Positions 49,426 to 62,100 of a DNA stretch of 64,000 nt are shown here, one piece after another (position 1 is the first letter of the stretch; the number at the start of each line of letters is the position of its first letter). The DNA is taken from NCBI RefSeq assembly GCF_000002995.4, contig NW_025062478.1, forward strand, positions 4,316,001 to 4,380,000. The letters run 5' to 3'. The position numbers and the translations under genes were made by a program. Below the pieces are notes generated by a model. It was not told where the DNA came from, did no database searches, and saw only the letters and a list, made by a program, of their open reading frames with translations. Source of the stretch: Brugia malayi (Eukaryota; Nematoda; Chromadorea; Rhabditida; Onchocercidae).

Positions 49426-49913
49426 TCATGACAAATCAACCACACACGCATTGGTCAAGCATTGGAACTGAACTTTTTTACGAATCACAGCAGCAGTTTG
49501 TGCAATTCCTTGGTTTTCAGCATCTCGTCCAAGTACAATCAGCGGATTTTGAAGTTTCACTTCTTTCCCTTCAATAATGTGATAGCCAATATGAAGTAAA
49601 GCCTGGAAAAGAAAAATATTCAATTGCTTACTTTATTCTACTTAAGTTGTAAGTGTTTAAGTCATGAGTGTAAATGTCCCATTATAGCTTTTTTTTTTTT
49701 TTTTTTTTTTCAAAGATACAAATTCTGGTAGTGAGATAGTATAGATTTAATACAACTTTGAATGTAACTTATACTCTTGAACTCATTTATTTGGAAAAAA
49801 GGAACACTTTTTTGTTTTCCCATTTTAAGCTACCAATTCGTTGTCTTACAAGTATACCAGCTGACTCTAAAGTCCCCTGTAATTCAATCATTGCCCATTC
49901 CGCGATGCCATCT
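49426..49913 (-). pseudogene. CTF8 copy with altered C-terminus (minus arm of palindrome)
   Basis: Two exons, 49913-49808 (DGIAEWAMIELQGTLES) and 49602-49426 (ALLHIGYHIIEGKEVKL onward), match the plus-strand copy at 51383-51855 almost base for base. Near the end an extra A (TTCCAATGC for TTCCATGC) shifts the frame. The usual QFHAQPMRV end becomes QFQCLTNACVVDLS, whose stop falls exactly at the palindrome edge. CTF8 is the small subunit of the alternative clamp loader Ctf18-RFC, acting with CTF18 and DCC1 in sister-chromatid cohesion. No first exon was found. Confidence 0.65.
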
Positions 49914-50164
49914 CTGAAAAAAAAAGTTCTATTCTTGTTCCATTCATCTTTTATCTGTTTATTCTATTATAATTACTTTAGTCAACGTAAAAAAAATTTG
50001 TACTATCACATTATTGGTGTAAAAAGATTTATTTTTGCTCATTATGCTTTAGCGGGAAATAAGTCATACAAAGTTCTGGATATTTGATCTAGTCAGTTTT
50101 TGATATCGTTCATTGTTTGCTGTCAGTATTGCAAACATGCTCCCTTGGAGAACGGTGAGCTGAG

Positions 50165-51128
50165 TTTTCCGCTCCCCTCTCCTCCTTCTCTCCCCTTTCT
50201 CCCCTCTTCTTCCCTCCCTCTCCTTCTTCTTACTCCCGCCTCTCCCTCTTCTCCTCACCCTCCCTCCTGTCCTCTTACTCCTCCTACATCGCCTCTTCCT
50301 CTTTCCTTCTTCTCATCCCTCCCCTCTTCTCCTCTTTCTTGCCTCTCTGTCTCTTCTCTCTCCCTCCTCGTCTCTAACTCTTTCCTCTCCCTCTTTGCCT
50401 TCTCTCCCTTCTCTTTCTTCGCTATTCCCCTTTTGTCCTCTCCCTCCTGTCTCTCTATCTGTCCCCTCTCTCTTTTCTATCCTCCATGCTTCCTGTCCTC
50501 TCTTCCTCCTCTTCCTCTTCTCCCTTGTAGGAGAGGAGAGGCGGGAGTAAGAGGGCAGGAGAGAGCGGAGAAAGGAGGGGAGGGGAAGAGGAAGGATAAG
50601 AGGGCGACGTAGAGGAGTAAAAGGACAGGAGGGAGAGGGGAGAAGAGGGAGTGAGACGAGGAGGGAGAGAGGACAGGAGGGAGGAAGGGAAGAAGAGGAG
50701 TGAGAGACGAGGAGGGAGTGAGAAGAGAAAAGTGAAGAGACAGAGGGAACAAGAGAGAGGAAGAAGAGAAAGAAGAAGGAAAGAGGACAGGAGGCAGGGA
50801 CGGTAGAAAAGGGAGAGGGTACAGATAGAGAGATTTTAGAGAGACAGGAGAGAGAAGACAAAAGGGGAGTAGCGAAGAAAGAGAAGGGAGAGAAGGCAAA
50901 GAGGGAGAGGAAAGAGTGAGAGACGAGGAGGGAGAGAGAAGAGACAGAGAGGCAAGAAAGAGGAGAAGAGGGGAGGGATGAGAAGAAGGAAAGAGGAAGA
51001 GGCGATGTAGGAGGAGTAAGAGGACAGGAGGGAGGGTGAGGAGAAGAGGGAGAAGCAGGAGTAAGAAGACAGGAGAGGGAGGGAAGAAGAGGGGAGAAAG
51101 GGGAGAGAAGGAGGAGAGGGGAGCGGAA
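50165..51128. repeat. polypyrimidine (50165-50527) / polypurine (50528-51128) core
   Basis: About 360 bp almost entirely C/T, then about 600 bp almost entirely G/A, with CTCCCTCCTGTCCTCTTACT-type minisatellite units. It is much richer in G+C than the rest of the window. Long frames of Ser/Leu/Pro or Arg/Glu/Gly on both strands are by-products. Such mirror-like purine tracts can adopt triplex (H-DNA) structures and are known fragile sequences; formation here is inference. It shares units with 33815-34003. Confidence 0.92.
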
Positions 51129-51382
51129 AACTCAGCTCACCGTTCTCCAAGGGAGCATGTTTGCAATACTGACAGCAAACAATGAACGATATCAAAAACT
51201 GACTAGATCAAATATCCAGAACTTTGTATGACTTATTTCCCGCTAAAGCATAATGAGCAAAAATAAATCTTTTTACACCAATAATGTGATAGTACAAATT
51301 TTTTTTACGTTGACTAAAGTAATTATAATAGAATAAACAGATAAAAGATGAATGGAACAAGAATAGAACTTTTTTTTTTCAG

Positions 51383-51855
51383 AGATGGCATCGCGGAATG
51401 GGCAATGATTGAATTACAGGGGACTTTAGAGTCAACTGGTATACTTGCAAGACAACGAATTGGTAGCTTAAAATGGGAAAACAAAAAAGTGTTCCTTTTT
51501 TCCAAATAAATGAGTTCAAGAGTATAAGTTACATTCAAAGTTGTATTAAATCTATACTATCTCACTACCAGAATTTGTATCTTTGAAAAAAAAAAAAAAA
51601 AAAAAAAGCTATAATGGGACATTTACACTCATGACTTAAACACTTACAACTTAAGTAGAATAAAGTAAGCAATTGAATATTTTTCTTTTCCAGGCTTTAC
51701 TTCATATTGGCTATCACATTATTGAAGGGAAAGAAGTGAAACTTCAAAATCCGCTGATTGTACTTGGACGAGATGCTGAAAACCAAGGAATTGCACAAAC
51801 TGCTGCTGTGATTCGTAAAAAAGTTCAGTTCCATGCTCAACCAATGCGTGTGTGA
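51383..51855 (+). CDS. CTF8: CTF8 (chromosome transmission fidelity 8), 3' exons
   Basis: Exon 51383-51488 starts with one base completing a codon, then DGIAEWAMIELQGTLESTGI, and ends KWENKK at a phase-0 donor. Exon 51694-51855 continues ALLHIGYHIIEGKEVKLQNP and ends QFHAQPMRV with TGA. The arrangement G-AEW--IELQGE-E, G--HI--GK---L--P--VL, --K--FK-RP matches the Ctf8 family, a 120-ish residue subunit of Ctf18-RFC that loads or unloads PCNA during replication and supports cohesion. An initiating exon of about 10-15 residues in phase 2 is required; I could not find it between the purine core and 51383. So the gene is either partial or starts elsewhere. This copy keeps the family-like C-terminus. 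Confidence 0.75.
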
Positions 51856-51866
51856 TTGATTTGTCA

Positions 51867-53114
51867 TCACAAATTTGATGAAATTTCTCATCAAAAAAAA
51901 AAATTTGGCTTGATGGAAGGCGTAATTTCAATATCAAGAATAATCCCTAGAATAGGAGATTTATAAAAATAAATCATTTATTGATCATCAATCCTTCCAC
52001 TCATTCCAGTTTATCAACTCCCTTCCTTCCTTTTCTGCAGTTTGTATGCTCTAACTCATAACTTTAAATACAGCAAAGACGAAACAAAATATTTACTTTA
52101 AAACGAACACATTTCCCTTCATTTTTTACTGATTTTACGCTATGCTAACATATAAGAAAATTACTTGTAAAATAAAAATGTCGTTAATATAAAAAAACTT
52201 CTCACTTCTCACTTTGCACTAAGATGAATCAACAAGCAGATATGTTGAAGATTGAAAACGTATTTAATATATATAACCCTATTATAATTCGAAAAGTGTG
52301 CGACTAAAAATGTCTGATTTCTCTTTCCTTCTCTGCTGAAGATGTGAAGAAATTTCGAAGAAATTTAACAGAGCTGATGTAATTCAAATCTTACAATTTT
52401 ATTAATTAAAGCATTTTATGCAAACTTCCAGTGATAGCCATATTTTTGTGTACAATTATTAATAATTTTGTCACAAAAAAAGAAAACTTGCCTTATTTGG
52501 TTATTCATTAATAGTAGCAATCACTACTGATTAGACCGAAATCTTGCTAAACTATACTCATGTCATGCTGTGCTTATCTAAAATAGTTACTTGTCAGTTC
52601 AAATACATGACATCATATACCTTCTATATGTAACTAATAGGAGAAATTTTGATTAGTATTAATTTCTTCGTCAAACTTTCTAATAAACCTTAATTAAGTG
52701 AAAACCTTTTTAAGATAAAGAATAATCCCTAGAATAGGAGAATTTGGGTTAACATTTCTATTAAGTATGCCGAAAATTTACATTCCCTGAAGATCTGCCA
52801 CTTCGATTAGAATATTACAATATAATATATCCAACTAACTTCTTTACTTTTTCAGCACTTTTGGATTACATTTGAAGATTTCAAGGTAAAATATTACAAA
52901 ATTATATGTCTAAGAAAAAACGAAAATGAACAACAACAACTTTTCCAAAATTAATATTTTCACGCAGAAATTTCTAACAAAACACTTTTTTAAGAAATAA
53001 GTTTAAAAAATTCTACCATAAAATAATTCTTCACTTGTTCACTTCCTCTTTTTGATTATACAAAGAGATCCTTTTAGTGACACATGCAAAACTAATGCAG
53101 TACAGTACACATCC
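51867..53114. other. intergenic between CTF8 and AQR (convergent)
   Basis: No coding frame supported. A 24-bp exact direct repeat, AAGAATAATCCCTAGAATAG plus GAGA, occurs at 51936-51959 and 52718-52741. The rest is AT-rich 3' flank of both genes. Confidence 0.6.
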
Positions 53115-56100
53115 CTACTTTCCTAGCTTTTCTGGATCTTGTTTTTCGAAGTCCATACTTTCGAAAGCTATGTCAGCTTCCACTTCCATTGCCACCGGTT
53201 CTGGTACTCCTTTTTCTTTTTCAGTTTTTGCTTCCTCAGCAGCTTTTGCAGCCGCTTCAGCCTCCAAACGAGCATTAATTGCAGCCTAAAAATAAAAGCT
53301 GTTAAAAAACCCAGTGCTAATTAAATTTTTGCTGGGAGAGAAATCTGATAGTTGATTCCGCCACTGATTTAAATAGGTTAGAGAAAAAATAAAAAATTAG
53401 GATATAGCAGCATTAAAGGAAACAAAAATTTATAAGGTTATTAAGAATCTGGAAAGTGGGATAATATATGCAAAGCAAAATCTCTTCAATAAATTATATA
53501 AATTTAAATTATATTCCTTAAATGCCTGTTAAGATATCAAATCATTTCGAAGTCCAAAAAAAATTCATTAACAGTTACTTGACGAGCTTCGAAATAGTCC
53601 TTCATATGCTCTTTATAACTTTTTTTCATCTGCTCCATATTACTCATGTAGAATTGGTGGACGAATGTACTCATATGAACCGTATCTTGGATCTGAATTT
53701 GTTCTGATGTTGGAGGCTGACCATTCTAAAATTAGAATGGTACTTTATTTAGAAAAAAATCTATCAAAATCTTGACTTAAAATTAATTTAAGTAGTGACG
53801 AGAAAAAAAGATATATTACTTTAAAAGAAGGAATAGCAAAAAAAGAAACTTTACCTTTCGACACATTAAGTATGTCTCGTGAGGTACTATCATCAATTTT
53901 TGTGGATATTTGCGTAACTGAAATGGGAATATATTCAATATCATAACAATGATTTAAAGAAATGAAGACTAATAATTAGAAGATTAGACAAACTTATGAT
54001 AAAGCAGTATTTTCATCTTTAAAATATAAAAATACCCGTTCAAATGCAGTTGCAAGCTCAAGGCAATTTTGGAACAAACTGACTCGTCCTAATACATAAA
54101 GACCCAAACGTGCTCGAGAAAGAGCTACAATCAAACGACGAACATCCCTGAAAAGGTGCCAGTTTTTGCTTGCTAAAAATGGAAAACATGAAAAAAGCAA
54201 CTTTTTAAAGTGTTTTTTACCCAGGCAATATTAGGACGGATCAAAATCAATAACAAAATAGCTTAATTTGTAATCATACCTTAGATGACCAATATTTCGC
54301 GTTCTTACAAGCGAAAGGATAATATAATCATTCTGCTGTCCCTGATATTTGTCAACCGTTGAAATCTGGAAAATGATACAAACGATTATTAAAACTGTTC
54401 AATGAAGAGTTATGTAACATGAAAAGCAACGCACTTCAAGATTAAATAAGAAAAGTTCTAAAGCAGTCAAAGAGCTCACTGATCCATATATGTAGAACTG
54501 AAACTGCATAATTGTATAGGCATAGAATAAATTTAGCATGAGAGAATCATTATACGAAATAAACCATCTGAAAAAAGGTACACTCTGAAGATTGATAACA
54601 ACAAACCTTGTGTGGTACTCCAATTAACGGATTTTCGGCACATCTTGTCTGTACTACATCACGTATCAGTGACGCTTGGCCATTATAGGTTGTTATAATT
54701 GATATCTTTTCTGCGGGGTAACCCAGAATACGCATATAAGTGAAGAGCGCTACAGCATATTCTGCTTCACCAAGATTCTGAAAAAAAAAAAAATTACTTT
54801 AAAATGAAGACTTTCCCAAAATAGAACAGAAAACTGTAAAAATAATAAACCTGATAAAAGTACGGACTCGGTGTAGTTTCACCAATACCATTAAAGTCCG
54901 GTACATCGATAAGTTGATAATTGAATGCAAATCCAGAATTTGCACGTTGGAACTCCGGAAGGGCTTCAATATGCGGCAAATTACCCAACTTCTCATATCG
55001 CCAGTTATAAAGATCTGCTATTCTGAAAGCTATCGTGTTAAAGTTTTATGCTCGTAATCTTAAAAATTTTGCTAAAAAATATTTTGTTAATTCAAAGAAT
55101 ATGTGCCCAAAACATACTCAGATCTGGCACGACCCTGCTGATCAAGTAAGACATGTGGAACACCAAGTCGAACAAATCTCGCAAACAGACTCTGTTCCAT
55201 GTTAGAATATTTTTGAAAAGCGATGTTTTGAACAACTGGCGGCAGCTGATGATGATCGCCAATCATGATCCACCGCTTTAACCTACTTCTACCATCTTGT
55301 GGGTTCTGAAAATCCATAATATTATAGCGATGGTAGCAGGGGAAGATTTAATAAAATAATCCCGCATATTGAAATATGGAAATGAACAAGGCAATATGAA
55401 ATATAAAAATACACTTTGTCATTTTCATCTACCTGAAGTAGAAGTGGAATAAATGTTTCGACTTCTAGAATTTGAGCAGCTTCTTCCATTAAAATGGTGT
55501 CATATCTAAATCCAAGTTCTACCAAATCTTTCCGTCGTAAAGCCGCATGAGTACAAGTCATAGCAATAATTTTGGCTTCTTTTACCTGAAACAATTGAAA
55601 AACTGAAAATCTGGAATTTTGAATGTTGAATTCAGCTTCATCACTATAAAAAATACAAAATGAAAATCCAAAAGTGTGCATAAATACATCATCTCAAAAC
55701 TAACCAAAAGATAATCTGTACGATCCCTCCCTGAACGTAACAATTCGAAAGACCTAAATTCTTCCAGTTGGGTGAAAATACCACGAATATACCGCCAGCA
55801 GCCTTGAGCAATTTCCCAGTCTTCGTCAAAAGAAACACCCTGAAATTTTTATGTGAAAAAAAAGGCAATATGTGGCAATTAAGCAGAGAAATACGTGAAT
55901 GGAAAGGATGAAATTATAAACTGATATGAGATATTATTCCAATACATTTTATCCATCATGTGAAATATGTTAGTAAGAATCTTATTAAAAAAAAAACTGT
56001 TGGTAAAAAACTTCTCAGTAGGGATGAAAAGCATTTTTGACCTTAAACAACGGTGGTGGGACATCGGCAAAGTATTTCGTAAAGGGGAAGTGTTCGGCAA

Positions 56101-59100
56101 CTGCTTTCGTACTCGGATTTGGATTCGTTTTTGATTGAGCAACATCACTTTCAAATTTTTCCCAACGCGCGAATACCTGAATGATATGCATTAACATAAT
56201 TAATTACATGCTTGAGACAGCACAGCACCAAGTAAGCTAAAATTCGAGGAATAAGCGATATTCAGAATTATACAAAACAAAAGATTCTAAAAAATTAGAG
56301 CAAAAACCTGATAAAGGAAGAAATATCCAGCAGTTTCACATGTGTATGAGACGTCACCCCCAACACCGAGAGCTTCTTGCAACTTTTCAACCTACCATGA
56401 CAAAGTAGTATCAAAACACATTCAGTTGAGAAATCACAATGTAAATAAAACTTAATTAGGGAAAAAAATGGCTAAAATTTCGAAAATTTTCAAAAGCGCC
56501 ACTTTCATTAAACTACTTTTTACTTCATATAACCACTCGGTTAATTTGTTTATTTTAATAAAATTGAGATAATTTACCTCTTTCAAGAGATCAAGCCGTT
56601 TCTGCAAGACATAATTTACACGACCATATCTACTGAAGTCTTTTTCAGTTTCCAAAGCTTCTTCACCGTGACCTAAACTAGATATGAAAAAGATACCAAG
56701 CTATATCAGGAAGGGGGTTTTAATAATGTGCGTAAAAAGATCATCTCAAAATTAATAATAATAAATGAACTTGAATTTCATCTAAAAAAATGGGCACTCA
56801 TAATTACGAAAGATGCTTTACTGGGAGAATAACTTTGTAGAATTACATAACAATTTGATAAAAAAATTGTCAATTAAAGCTAAGGAAATGACACTCATCA
56901 AAAATGACAAGAAATTATCAATTAAAATGCACCTAATCGAAGTAAATGACGCTCATCAACATCCAATTGAATAATTTTCTCGAAAAGCTGATTAAGAGCT
57001 TGATTAGAATGTGTCACAATTAGCGTCCGTTGTTCAGGCCAATTATGATAGATATTAGAGATGATCTGAACAGCCACATCTGTTTTACCTGTACCTGGAG
57101 GACCAACAACCATCGTTAAACCAGGCTGCATACCTGCTTTGATAGCTTCTACCTAAAAAATTAACATCATTATTGAGTAAGGATAAAAAAATAAAAAACT
57201 CAAGACGCAGTAATAACTAGTACGAAGTCTAAGAAAACACCTGGGCTGGAGTAAACTGTATAATATTTTTGCGTGGTTCAACATGAGGATAAGGTCCACG
57301 ACACGGTATTACATGTGGTTCCACAACAATCGACGTGTCCCGAACGGATGGTTCAATATCATGTTGTGGTTCCAATTCCTTGAAAGTCAATCTAAAACAC
57401 GCATTTTCATAAAATCGTTTAAGAATAGAAATTTAACACTTATATCAGATAGCTAATAAGTGAAATTAAATAGCAGGTTAGCTCCGATCTAATACATCTT
57501 TCGATAGAGGGTGAATCAGTTTCCCTATTCCACTTTTTAAAATCATAATTTCTTTGAACTGTAGAAAGTAAACCTGAAAGGCGGAGCAAGATTTTCATCA
57601 GTTGTTACTGTTCCTGTAATTTTCGTATTTGGAAATGACGAAATCAAGTGTTTATAAGATAAGAAAGTATCGCAAAAATCCACTGTAGGTACTGCAGTAT
57701 TCATTCTGAAAGCATTTTGTAACTGAGTTTATATAGAACGTGTAACACTTTAAAATTGAAAATCAGGAAGTATTTACGACTTATAGTGGGCAGCATTTGG
57801 TTCACCGTAACCAAGAATGAGATCATGTAACCAATCCGGCACTACAAATTCTGTATTCAGCAACTGCCGGATTGTTGCAAGCACCGCTTTGAAATTGTTG
57901 GTTTTTGGATCACGACGAATGAGTAAATTGAACGAATAATAAATATTCTGAAATAAATCTCGCAATCTACGGTAGTAACGCTTCTTTATCCTTCTTTTAA
58001 TTAAAAGAAATCACTATCAGACTAGTTTTAACTTATAAAATTCCTTATTTTAGAAGGAAATTTAAAGCAAACATCTATCGCATCTTCTTGTTGCCCTTCG
58101 GTATCCAAGCGATATTGATTTTCATCAAGCCATACTCGAAACTTTCTCGTAAGTCCTTCTAGTACCGTTTTTTTCTCATATGCAGCTAAATTCAACTGAC
58201 ATATCATTATCGAAATATCACAAAAAATGTCGGAGCATATGTTTTTCATCAAAATAACGTAAAGTTGCTATGAGGCTTAAAACTGAATGCAGAGATTGAA
58301 AGCTGCTTTTAGTTTGAAAGTATAATTTTGTTTGACAATATATAAATATTAACGAAAATCAATTGTAAACAAAACTAATACCATATTCCTCAATAACTTT
58401 TCCTTCGGAATCAAGCATGCCTTCAATTTCACATCCACGTACCAATGTAACATCAATTTGCTCTTTGAATGGTTTTGTAATGTTATATTTGGTACCAACT
58501 GAAGCTTTCGATCGACAACAGATCAAAAAACAAACATCATGCTTTCGAAGACCTAAAAACACTCTGTAGCGGATGTTTGTTTGGAAAGCAGTTCTAAAAA
58601 AGAAACAAGAATACAATGAAGAACAATTACTGTTACTATTAAATACTAACATCTGAAAACATATGAATGCTTCTATTTCTCATAGCAAACCCTATGAGAA
58701 AGGTTTGCTGTGAGATATAGAAGTTTAAAAAATTATGGAGTCTATATGAAAAGCCTTCCTTAACAACAAAGTAATCGAATACATCAAACTGAAACACAGG
58801 ATTGACACATTTTTCACGCAATCCAACTTAGTTCATCTACTGATAAAATTCCGAGTAGCACAGATCACCAGTCAACATTAGTTAGTAACGTAATAAGCTC
58901 GAGCATTAAAACATATGTAAACAAATCTACCTATATAAAAAATATTACGATCAACAACATATTCGGGCATTCAGTATGATATTCTTTGCGTTATTAACTG
59001 AACACCTCAGCATATAAATATAAAAATGTCAACCTTCCCATTCCGCACGAATATCTGCTCGTTTTGGTAAACTGATCGTCAAATCTGCCTTGACAACAGC

Positions 59101-62100
59101 TGGACTTTTTTCACCGATAAGAGGTTTACCAACCTCAACAATCTGAAATGATGAAATGGAAGCTAATGATGAAAGTAAATCGACAAGCATCGAAATGAAA
59201 AAATCGATTTCAAATATTATAATGTAATAAAGAAAAAAAACCTGGAATTCGACTAATGGCAAAGCCATTCGTGCCCATCCACCCCAGACAGTTTCATTTG
59301 GATTAGATTCATGTGCCCATGGTTTCAAACGAAATATTGCATCCTCAATATCTTGACGAATTTCATCTGAAGCATATGGTATTTAAATTTTGTTCCAAAA
59401 AAGCATGCATGAATTTCATTTTCTACGTTTAATGAAATTACAGTTGAAACTGCTGACGAATTTCATTACAACAGTGATAAAAAAAAATCAAGGTAGGTCC
59501 AAAAAGAAGTATTATGCATTGAAATGAACATTTGATGTAACATTTAACGCTTAACGTAACCAAAAACAGAATTAAGGTAATAACTTACATGTTGATTCCA
59601 TTTGAAAAAGATTGAAATTGCGAAGCAAGTAATCGTGGAATGTCAAGAACTGAATATTTAATTTATTCAGTGCAAGCACACCTAAAAAGAGCAAAAAGAA
59701 TGAATAACCGAGTAATTAACTTTAAAGAAGAAACAAAGAACATTCAGTGAGTATCGCTCTTCAAATTGGACTCTGAAAACTGCAAATTACATTGAGATTT
59801 ATTTCCGAATGGATCACTAAGAGATTTTTGATTTCTAAATCCAATATTTCTGTAATCACAACAGTAAATTTGTACAGTTTAAAAAATAAAATCTACCTTC
59901 ACCATTATACTGATCGTATGGAACGAGATTTTCATCCCAAATAACTTTTTCGGTTGGATAAAGCGGTTGTTCATTGAGTTGCTGTAACTGATTGATGCGT
60001 CGTTCACAACGTGATGTCTGAAATTTGCAAAAATTATCTGGAATTAGAAATCAGAAGCAAAATATACATTTATACTTAAATTTAACGAAGAATTTAGTCA
60101 AAAGATACTCATTTAAAATTAAAACCACATATTAACTAGAGCATCGAGTTTCAACTAATAGGTACATGGACTTGAATATAAGAATATCAGATTCCCAAAC
60201 TGACGTGTATAAGAACGAAGTTATTGGTATTAAATTTCCGTCAATGAAAATTTTATTTGCCATTCAAAATAATTAAAAGGATCAAATGACTATATTGAAG
60301 AGACACTTACAATCATTTCAATAAGATAATTCTTTTCGTAACTTGATGAAACATCTAAGTCGAATTCTTGTGGAGGTACCAAATGCAGATATTCTGCAAA
60401 TTTATACAGTTCCGATTCACTGAAAAGGATACTGTTAATTGTTTGAGGAAAATTATATTTAACTGAAGAGGAAAAATCATTCAAAATAAACATAATATTT
60501 TAATTCTTATGAATCTTAAACTAAGCCGTGTATATTTCAAATCTAATAATACAACAAAAAATACACCTCATCGATGAGAATTGTTTTACCAAAGCTTTCC
60601 TTGTGTCAACGGCAGTGACATTTAATAAATAAAAATCGGACATACTTTCCCTGAAATAAAGAAAGATTTATTCAGTAATTGCATTAATAAACTGAAGGAT
60701 ACAATACATTACAATGAACAATGAATTTATCGGTCCCATGCAATTTGTATAACTGTACAACGCATTCAGGAAGTTACTAAACTGTAGCGCCTTTTAAGTT
60801 GCTTAATAATTTGAGCATACACTCTGTTATGTTTCGGGACTACTCTTGTATTCAAGGACCAGAAGTTTTAGTTAATCCCGATTATCAAAGTATTTAAAAG
60901 AACCTGAAATATTTGAAGGCAGCTTTCTGCAGTTTGATAACATGGTTATAGTGCATTTCAGACATCTGAAATAATCATTTCAGTGTAAGGAAAAACAATA
61001 TTAATAAGCAATTGGAACATTTAAATAGCTGGTAATAAATCTTTTCATAGCAAGAATGACTTACTTGGTTGTGCGTGAGTGGTTCACCAGTAACATCGTC
61101 GATCTCGAAACGTGAATAAAACTTCAGCATTGTGACAAGCTGACAAAACAAACTCCCAACTTCTGCTGTTATCAACGAGGATAGGGTACAATTTACCAAT
61201 ATGTTGCTTGCATGTAATATAGCATTAAAGAAACGCCTGTAAGAAACGAACACGGTTAAAGATCAGCTAAAAAATTTTTAAATCAAAACAGTGCTCGTTT
61301 CGAATAAGAGCAATTGATTTTAATAACTCGCTTATATGAAACTGGTTTTGATGGATAGAAAAGTTTCTCCGAAATAAGCATTTTGATATACAATAAGATT
61401 TAGTATTAAAAAACAATCTAATATTCTCTTATGTTTCTCGGAATCGGCCTTCAAACTGTTCCGCTTAATATATAAAGCTGTCAAATTGTTGAAGCTGAAA
61501 TTTAAGATTTGAGGTGAGGAAACCAAAACATTTTAAAGTCCTCTGAAATGTCAAAGGACACTAAAAAGTGACATACCTCGTGGTCAATAAAGCTTCTAAA
61601 TCAATAAATAATTGCAAACAACGCTCTAGAAAATGTATGCCATCAATTCCAACTTCTGAAAAAATTGAAGAATTAAAGAAGACAGAGAAAAGAAGGAAAA
61701 CTGAAAAGTGTTGTATGCTTTAAATACAATGAATTACCAACAAATCTTTTACGAAACAAACCCTTAAAAATTAATAAGTTACGAAGCAAACCGTTTGATT
61801 CATCATCAACATCTGCTAGTGTCTGTTTGAAAATTTGCAACAAATTCCACATAAATGTACGTTCAAAAGTTAACAATTCTTTTTCATCATCTGATTTTGA
61901 AGCTGCCATTGTTTCAAATTTGTTCCATATCTTCCGCAATTTTGGGTTTGCTTGGAAGAGATCTTCTCTCTGAATCTGAAAATTACATAGATTCTAAATT
62001 TTGAGACTAACTAAATCCATATTTAAACTCATTACTTTAAAGAATTAGTCTAAGATGTTAGTAACACTTCACAGACAGTTAGAAAACCAAAGTAAAAATT

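Larger units (their letters stand above)
48320..49426. repeat. right arm of ~1.1 kb inverted duplication
   Basis: Reverse complement of 32246-33352. It carries a copy of the EDC4-like last exon (48456-48561), the following 3' sequence and the (TA)n tract (49186-49217). Small differences from the left arm are visible, for example CAAGTAGAGAATA here against CAAATAGAGAATC there. The outer end meets the palindrome boundary at 49426-49428. Confidence 0.93.
49428..51866. repeat. 2.44 kb imperfect palindrome centred near 50648
   Basis: Arms of about 1.22 kb face each other. Checkpoints with coordinate sum near 101295: 49428-49439 with 51855-51866, 50128-50145 with 51151-51168, 50418-50437 with 50858-50877. 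Even the homopolymer runs are mirrored (T run 49688-49710, A run 51585-51607). Each arm carries the last two CTF8 exons, and the centre is a polypyrimidine/polypurine tract. Scattered mismatches and indels show the arms are not an exact mirrored artefact. Confidence 0.92.

Noticed and set aside
50064..51195. Several long open frames (up to 182 codons) rich in Ser/Leu/Pro or Arg/Glu/Gly
   Set aside because: They are by-products of the polypyrimidine/polypurine tract: low stop frequency and repetitive composition on both strands, mirrored in the palindrome arms.
53077..53324. Plus-strand Ser/Ala-rich frames
   Set aside because: Antisense of the Ala/Glu-rich C-terminal exon of AQR.
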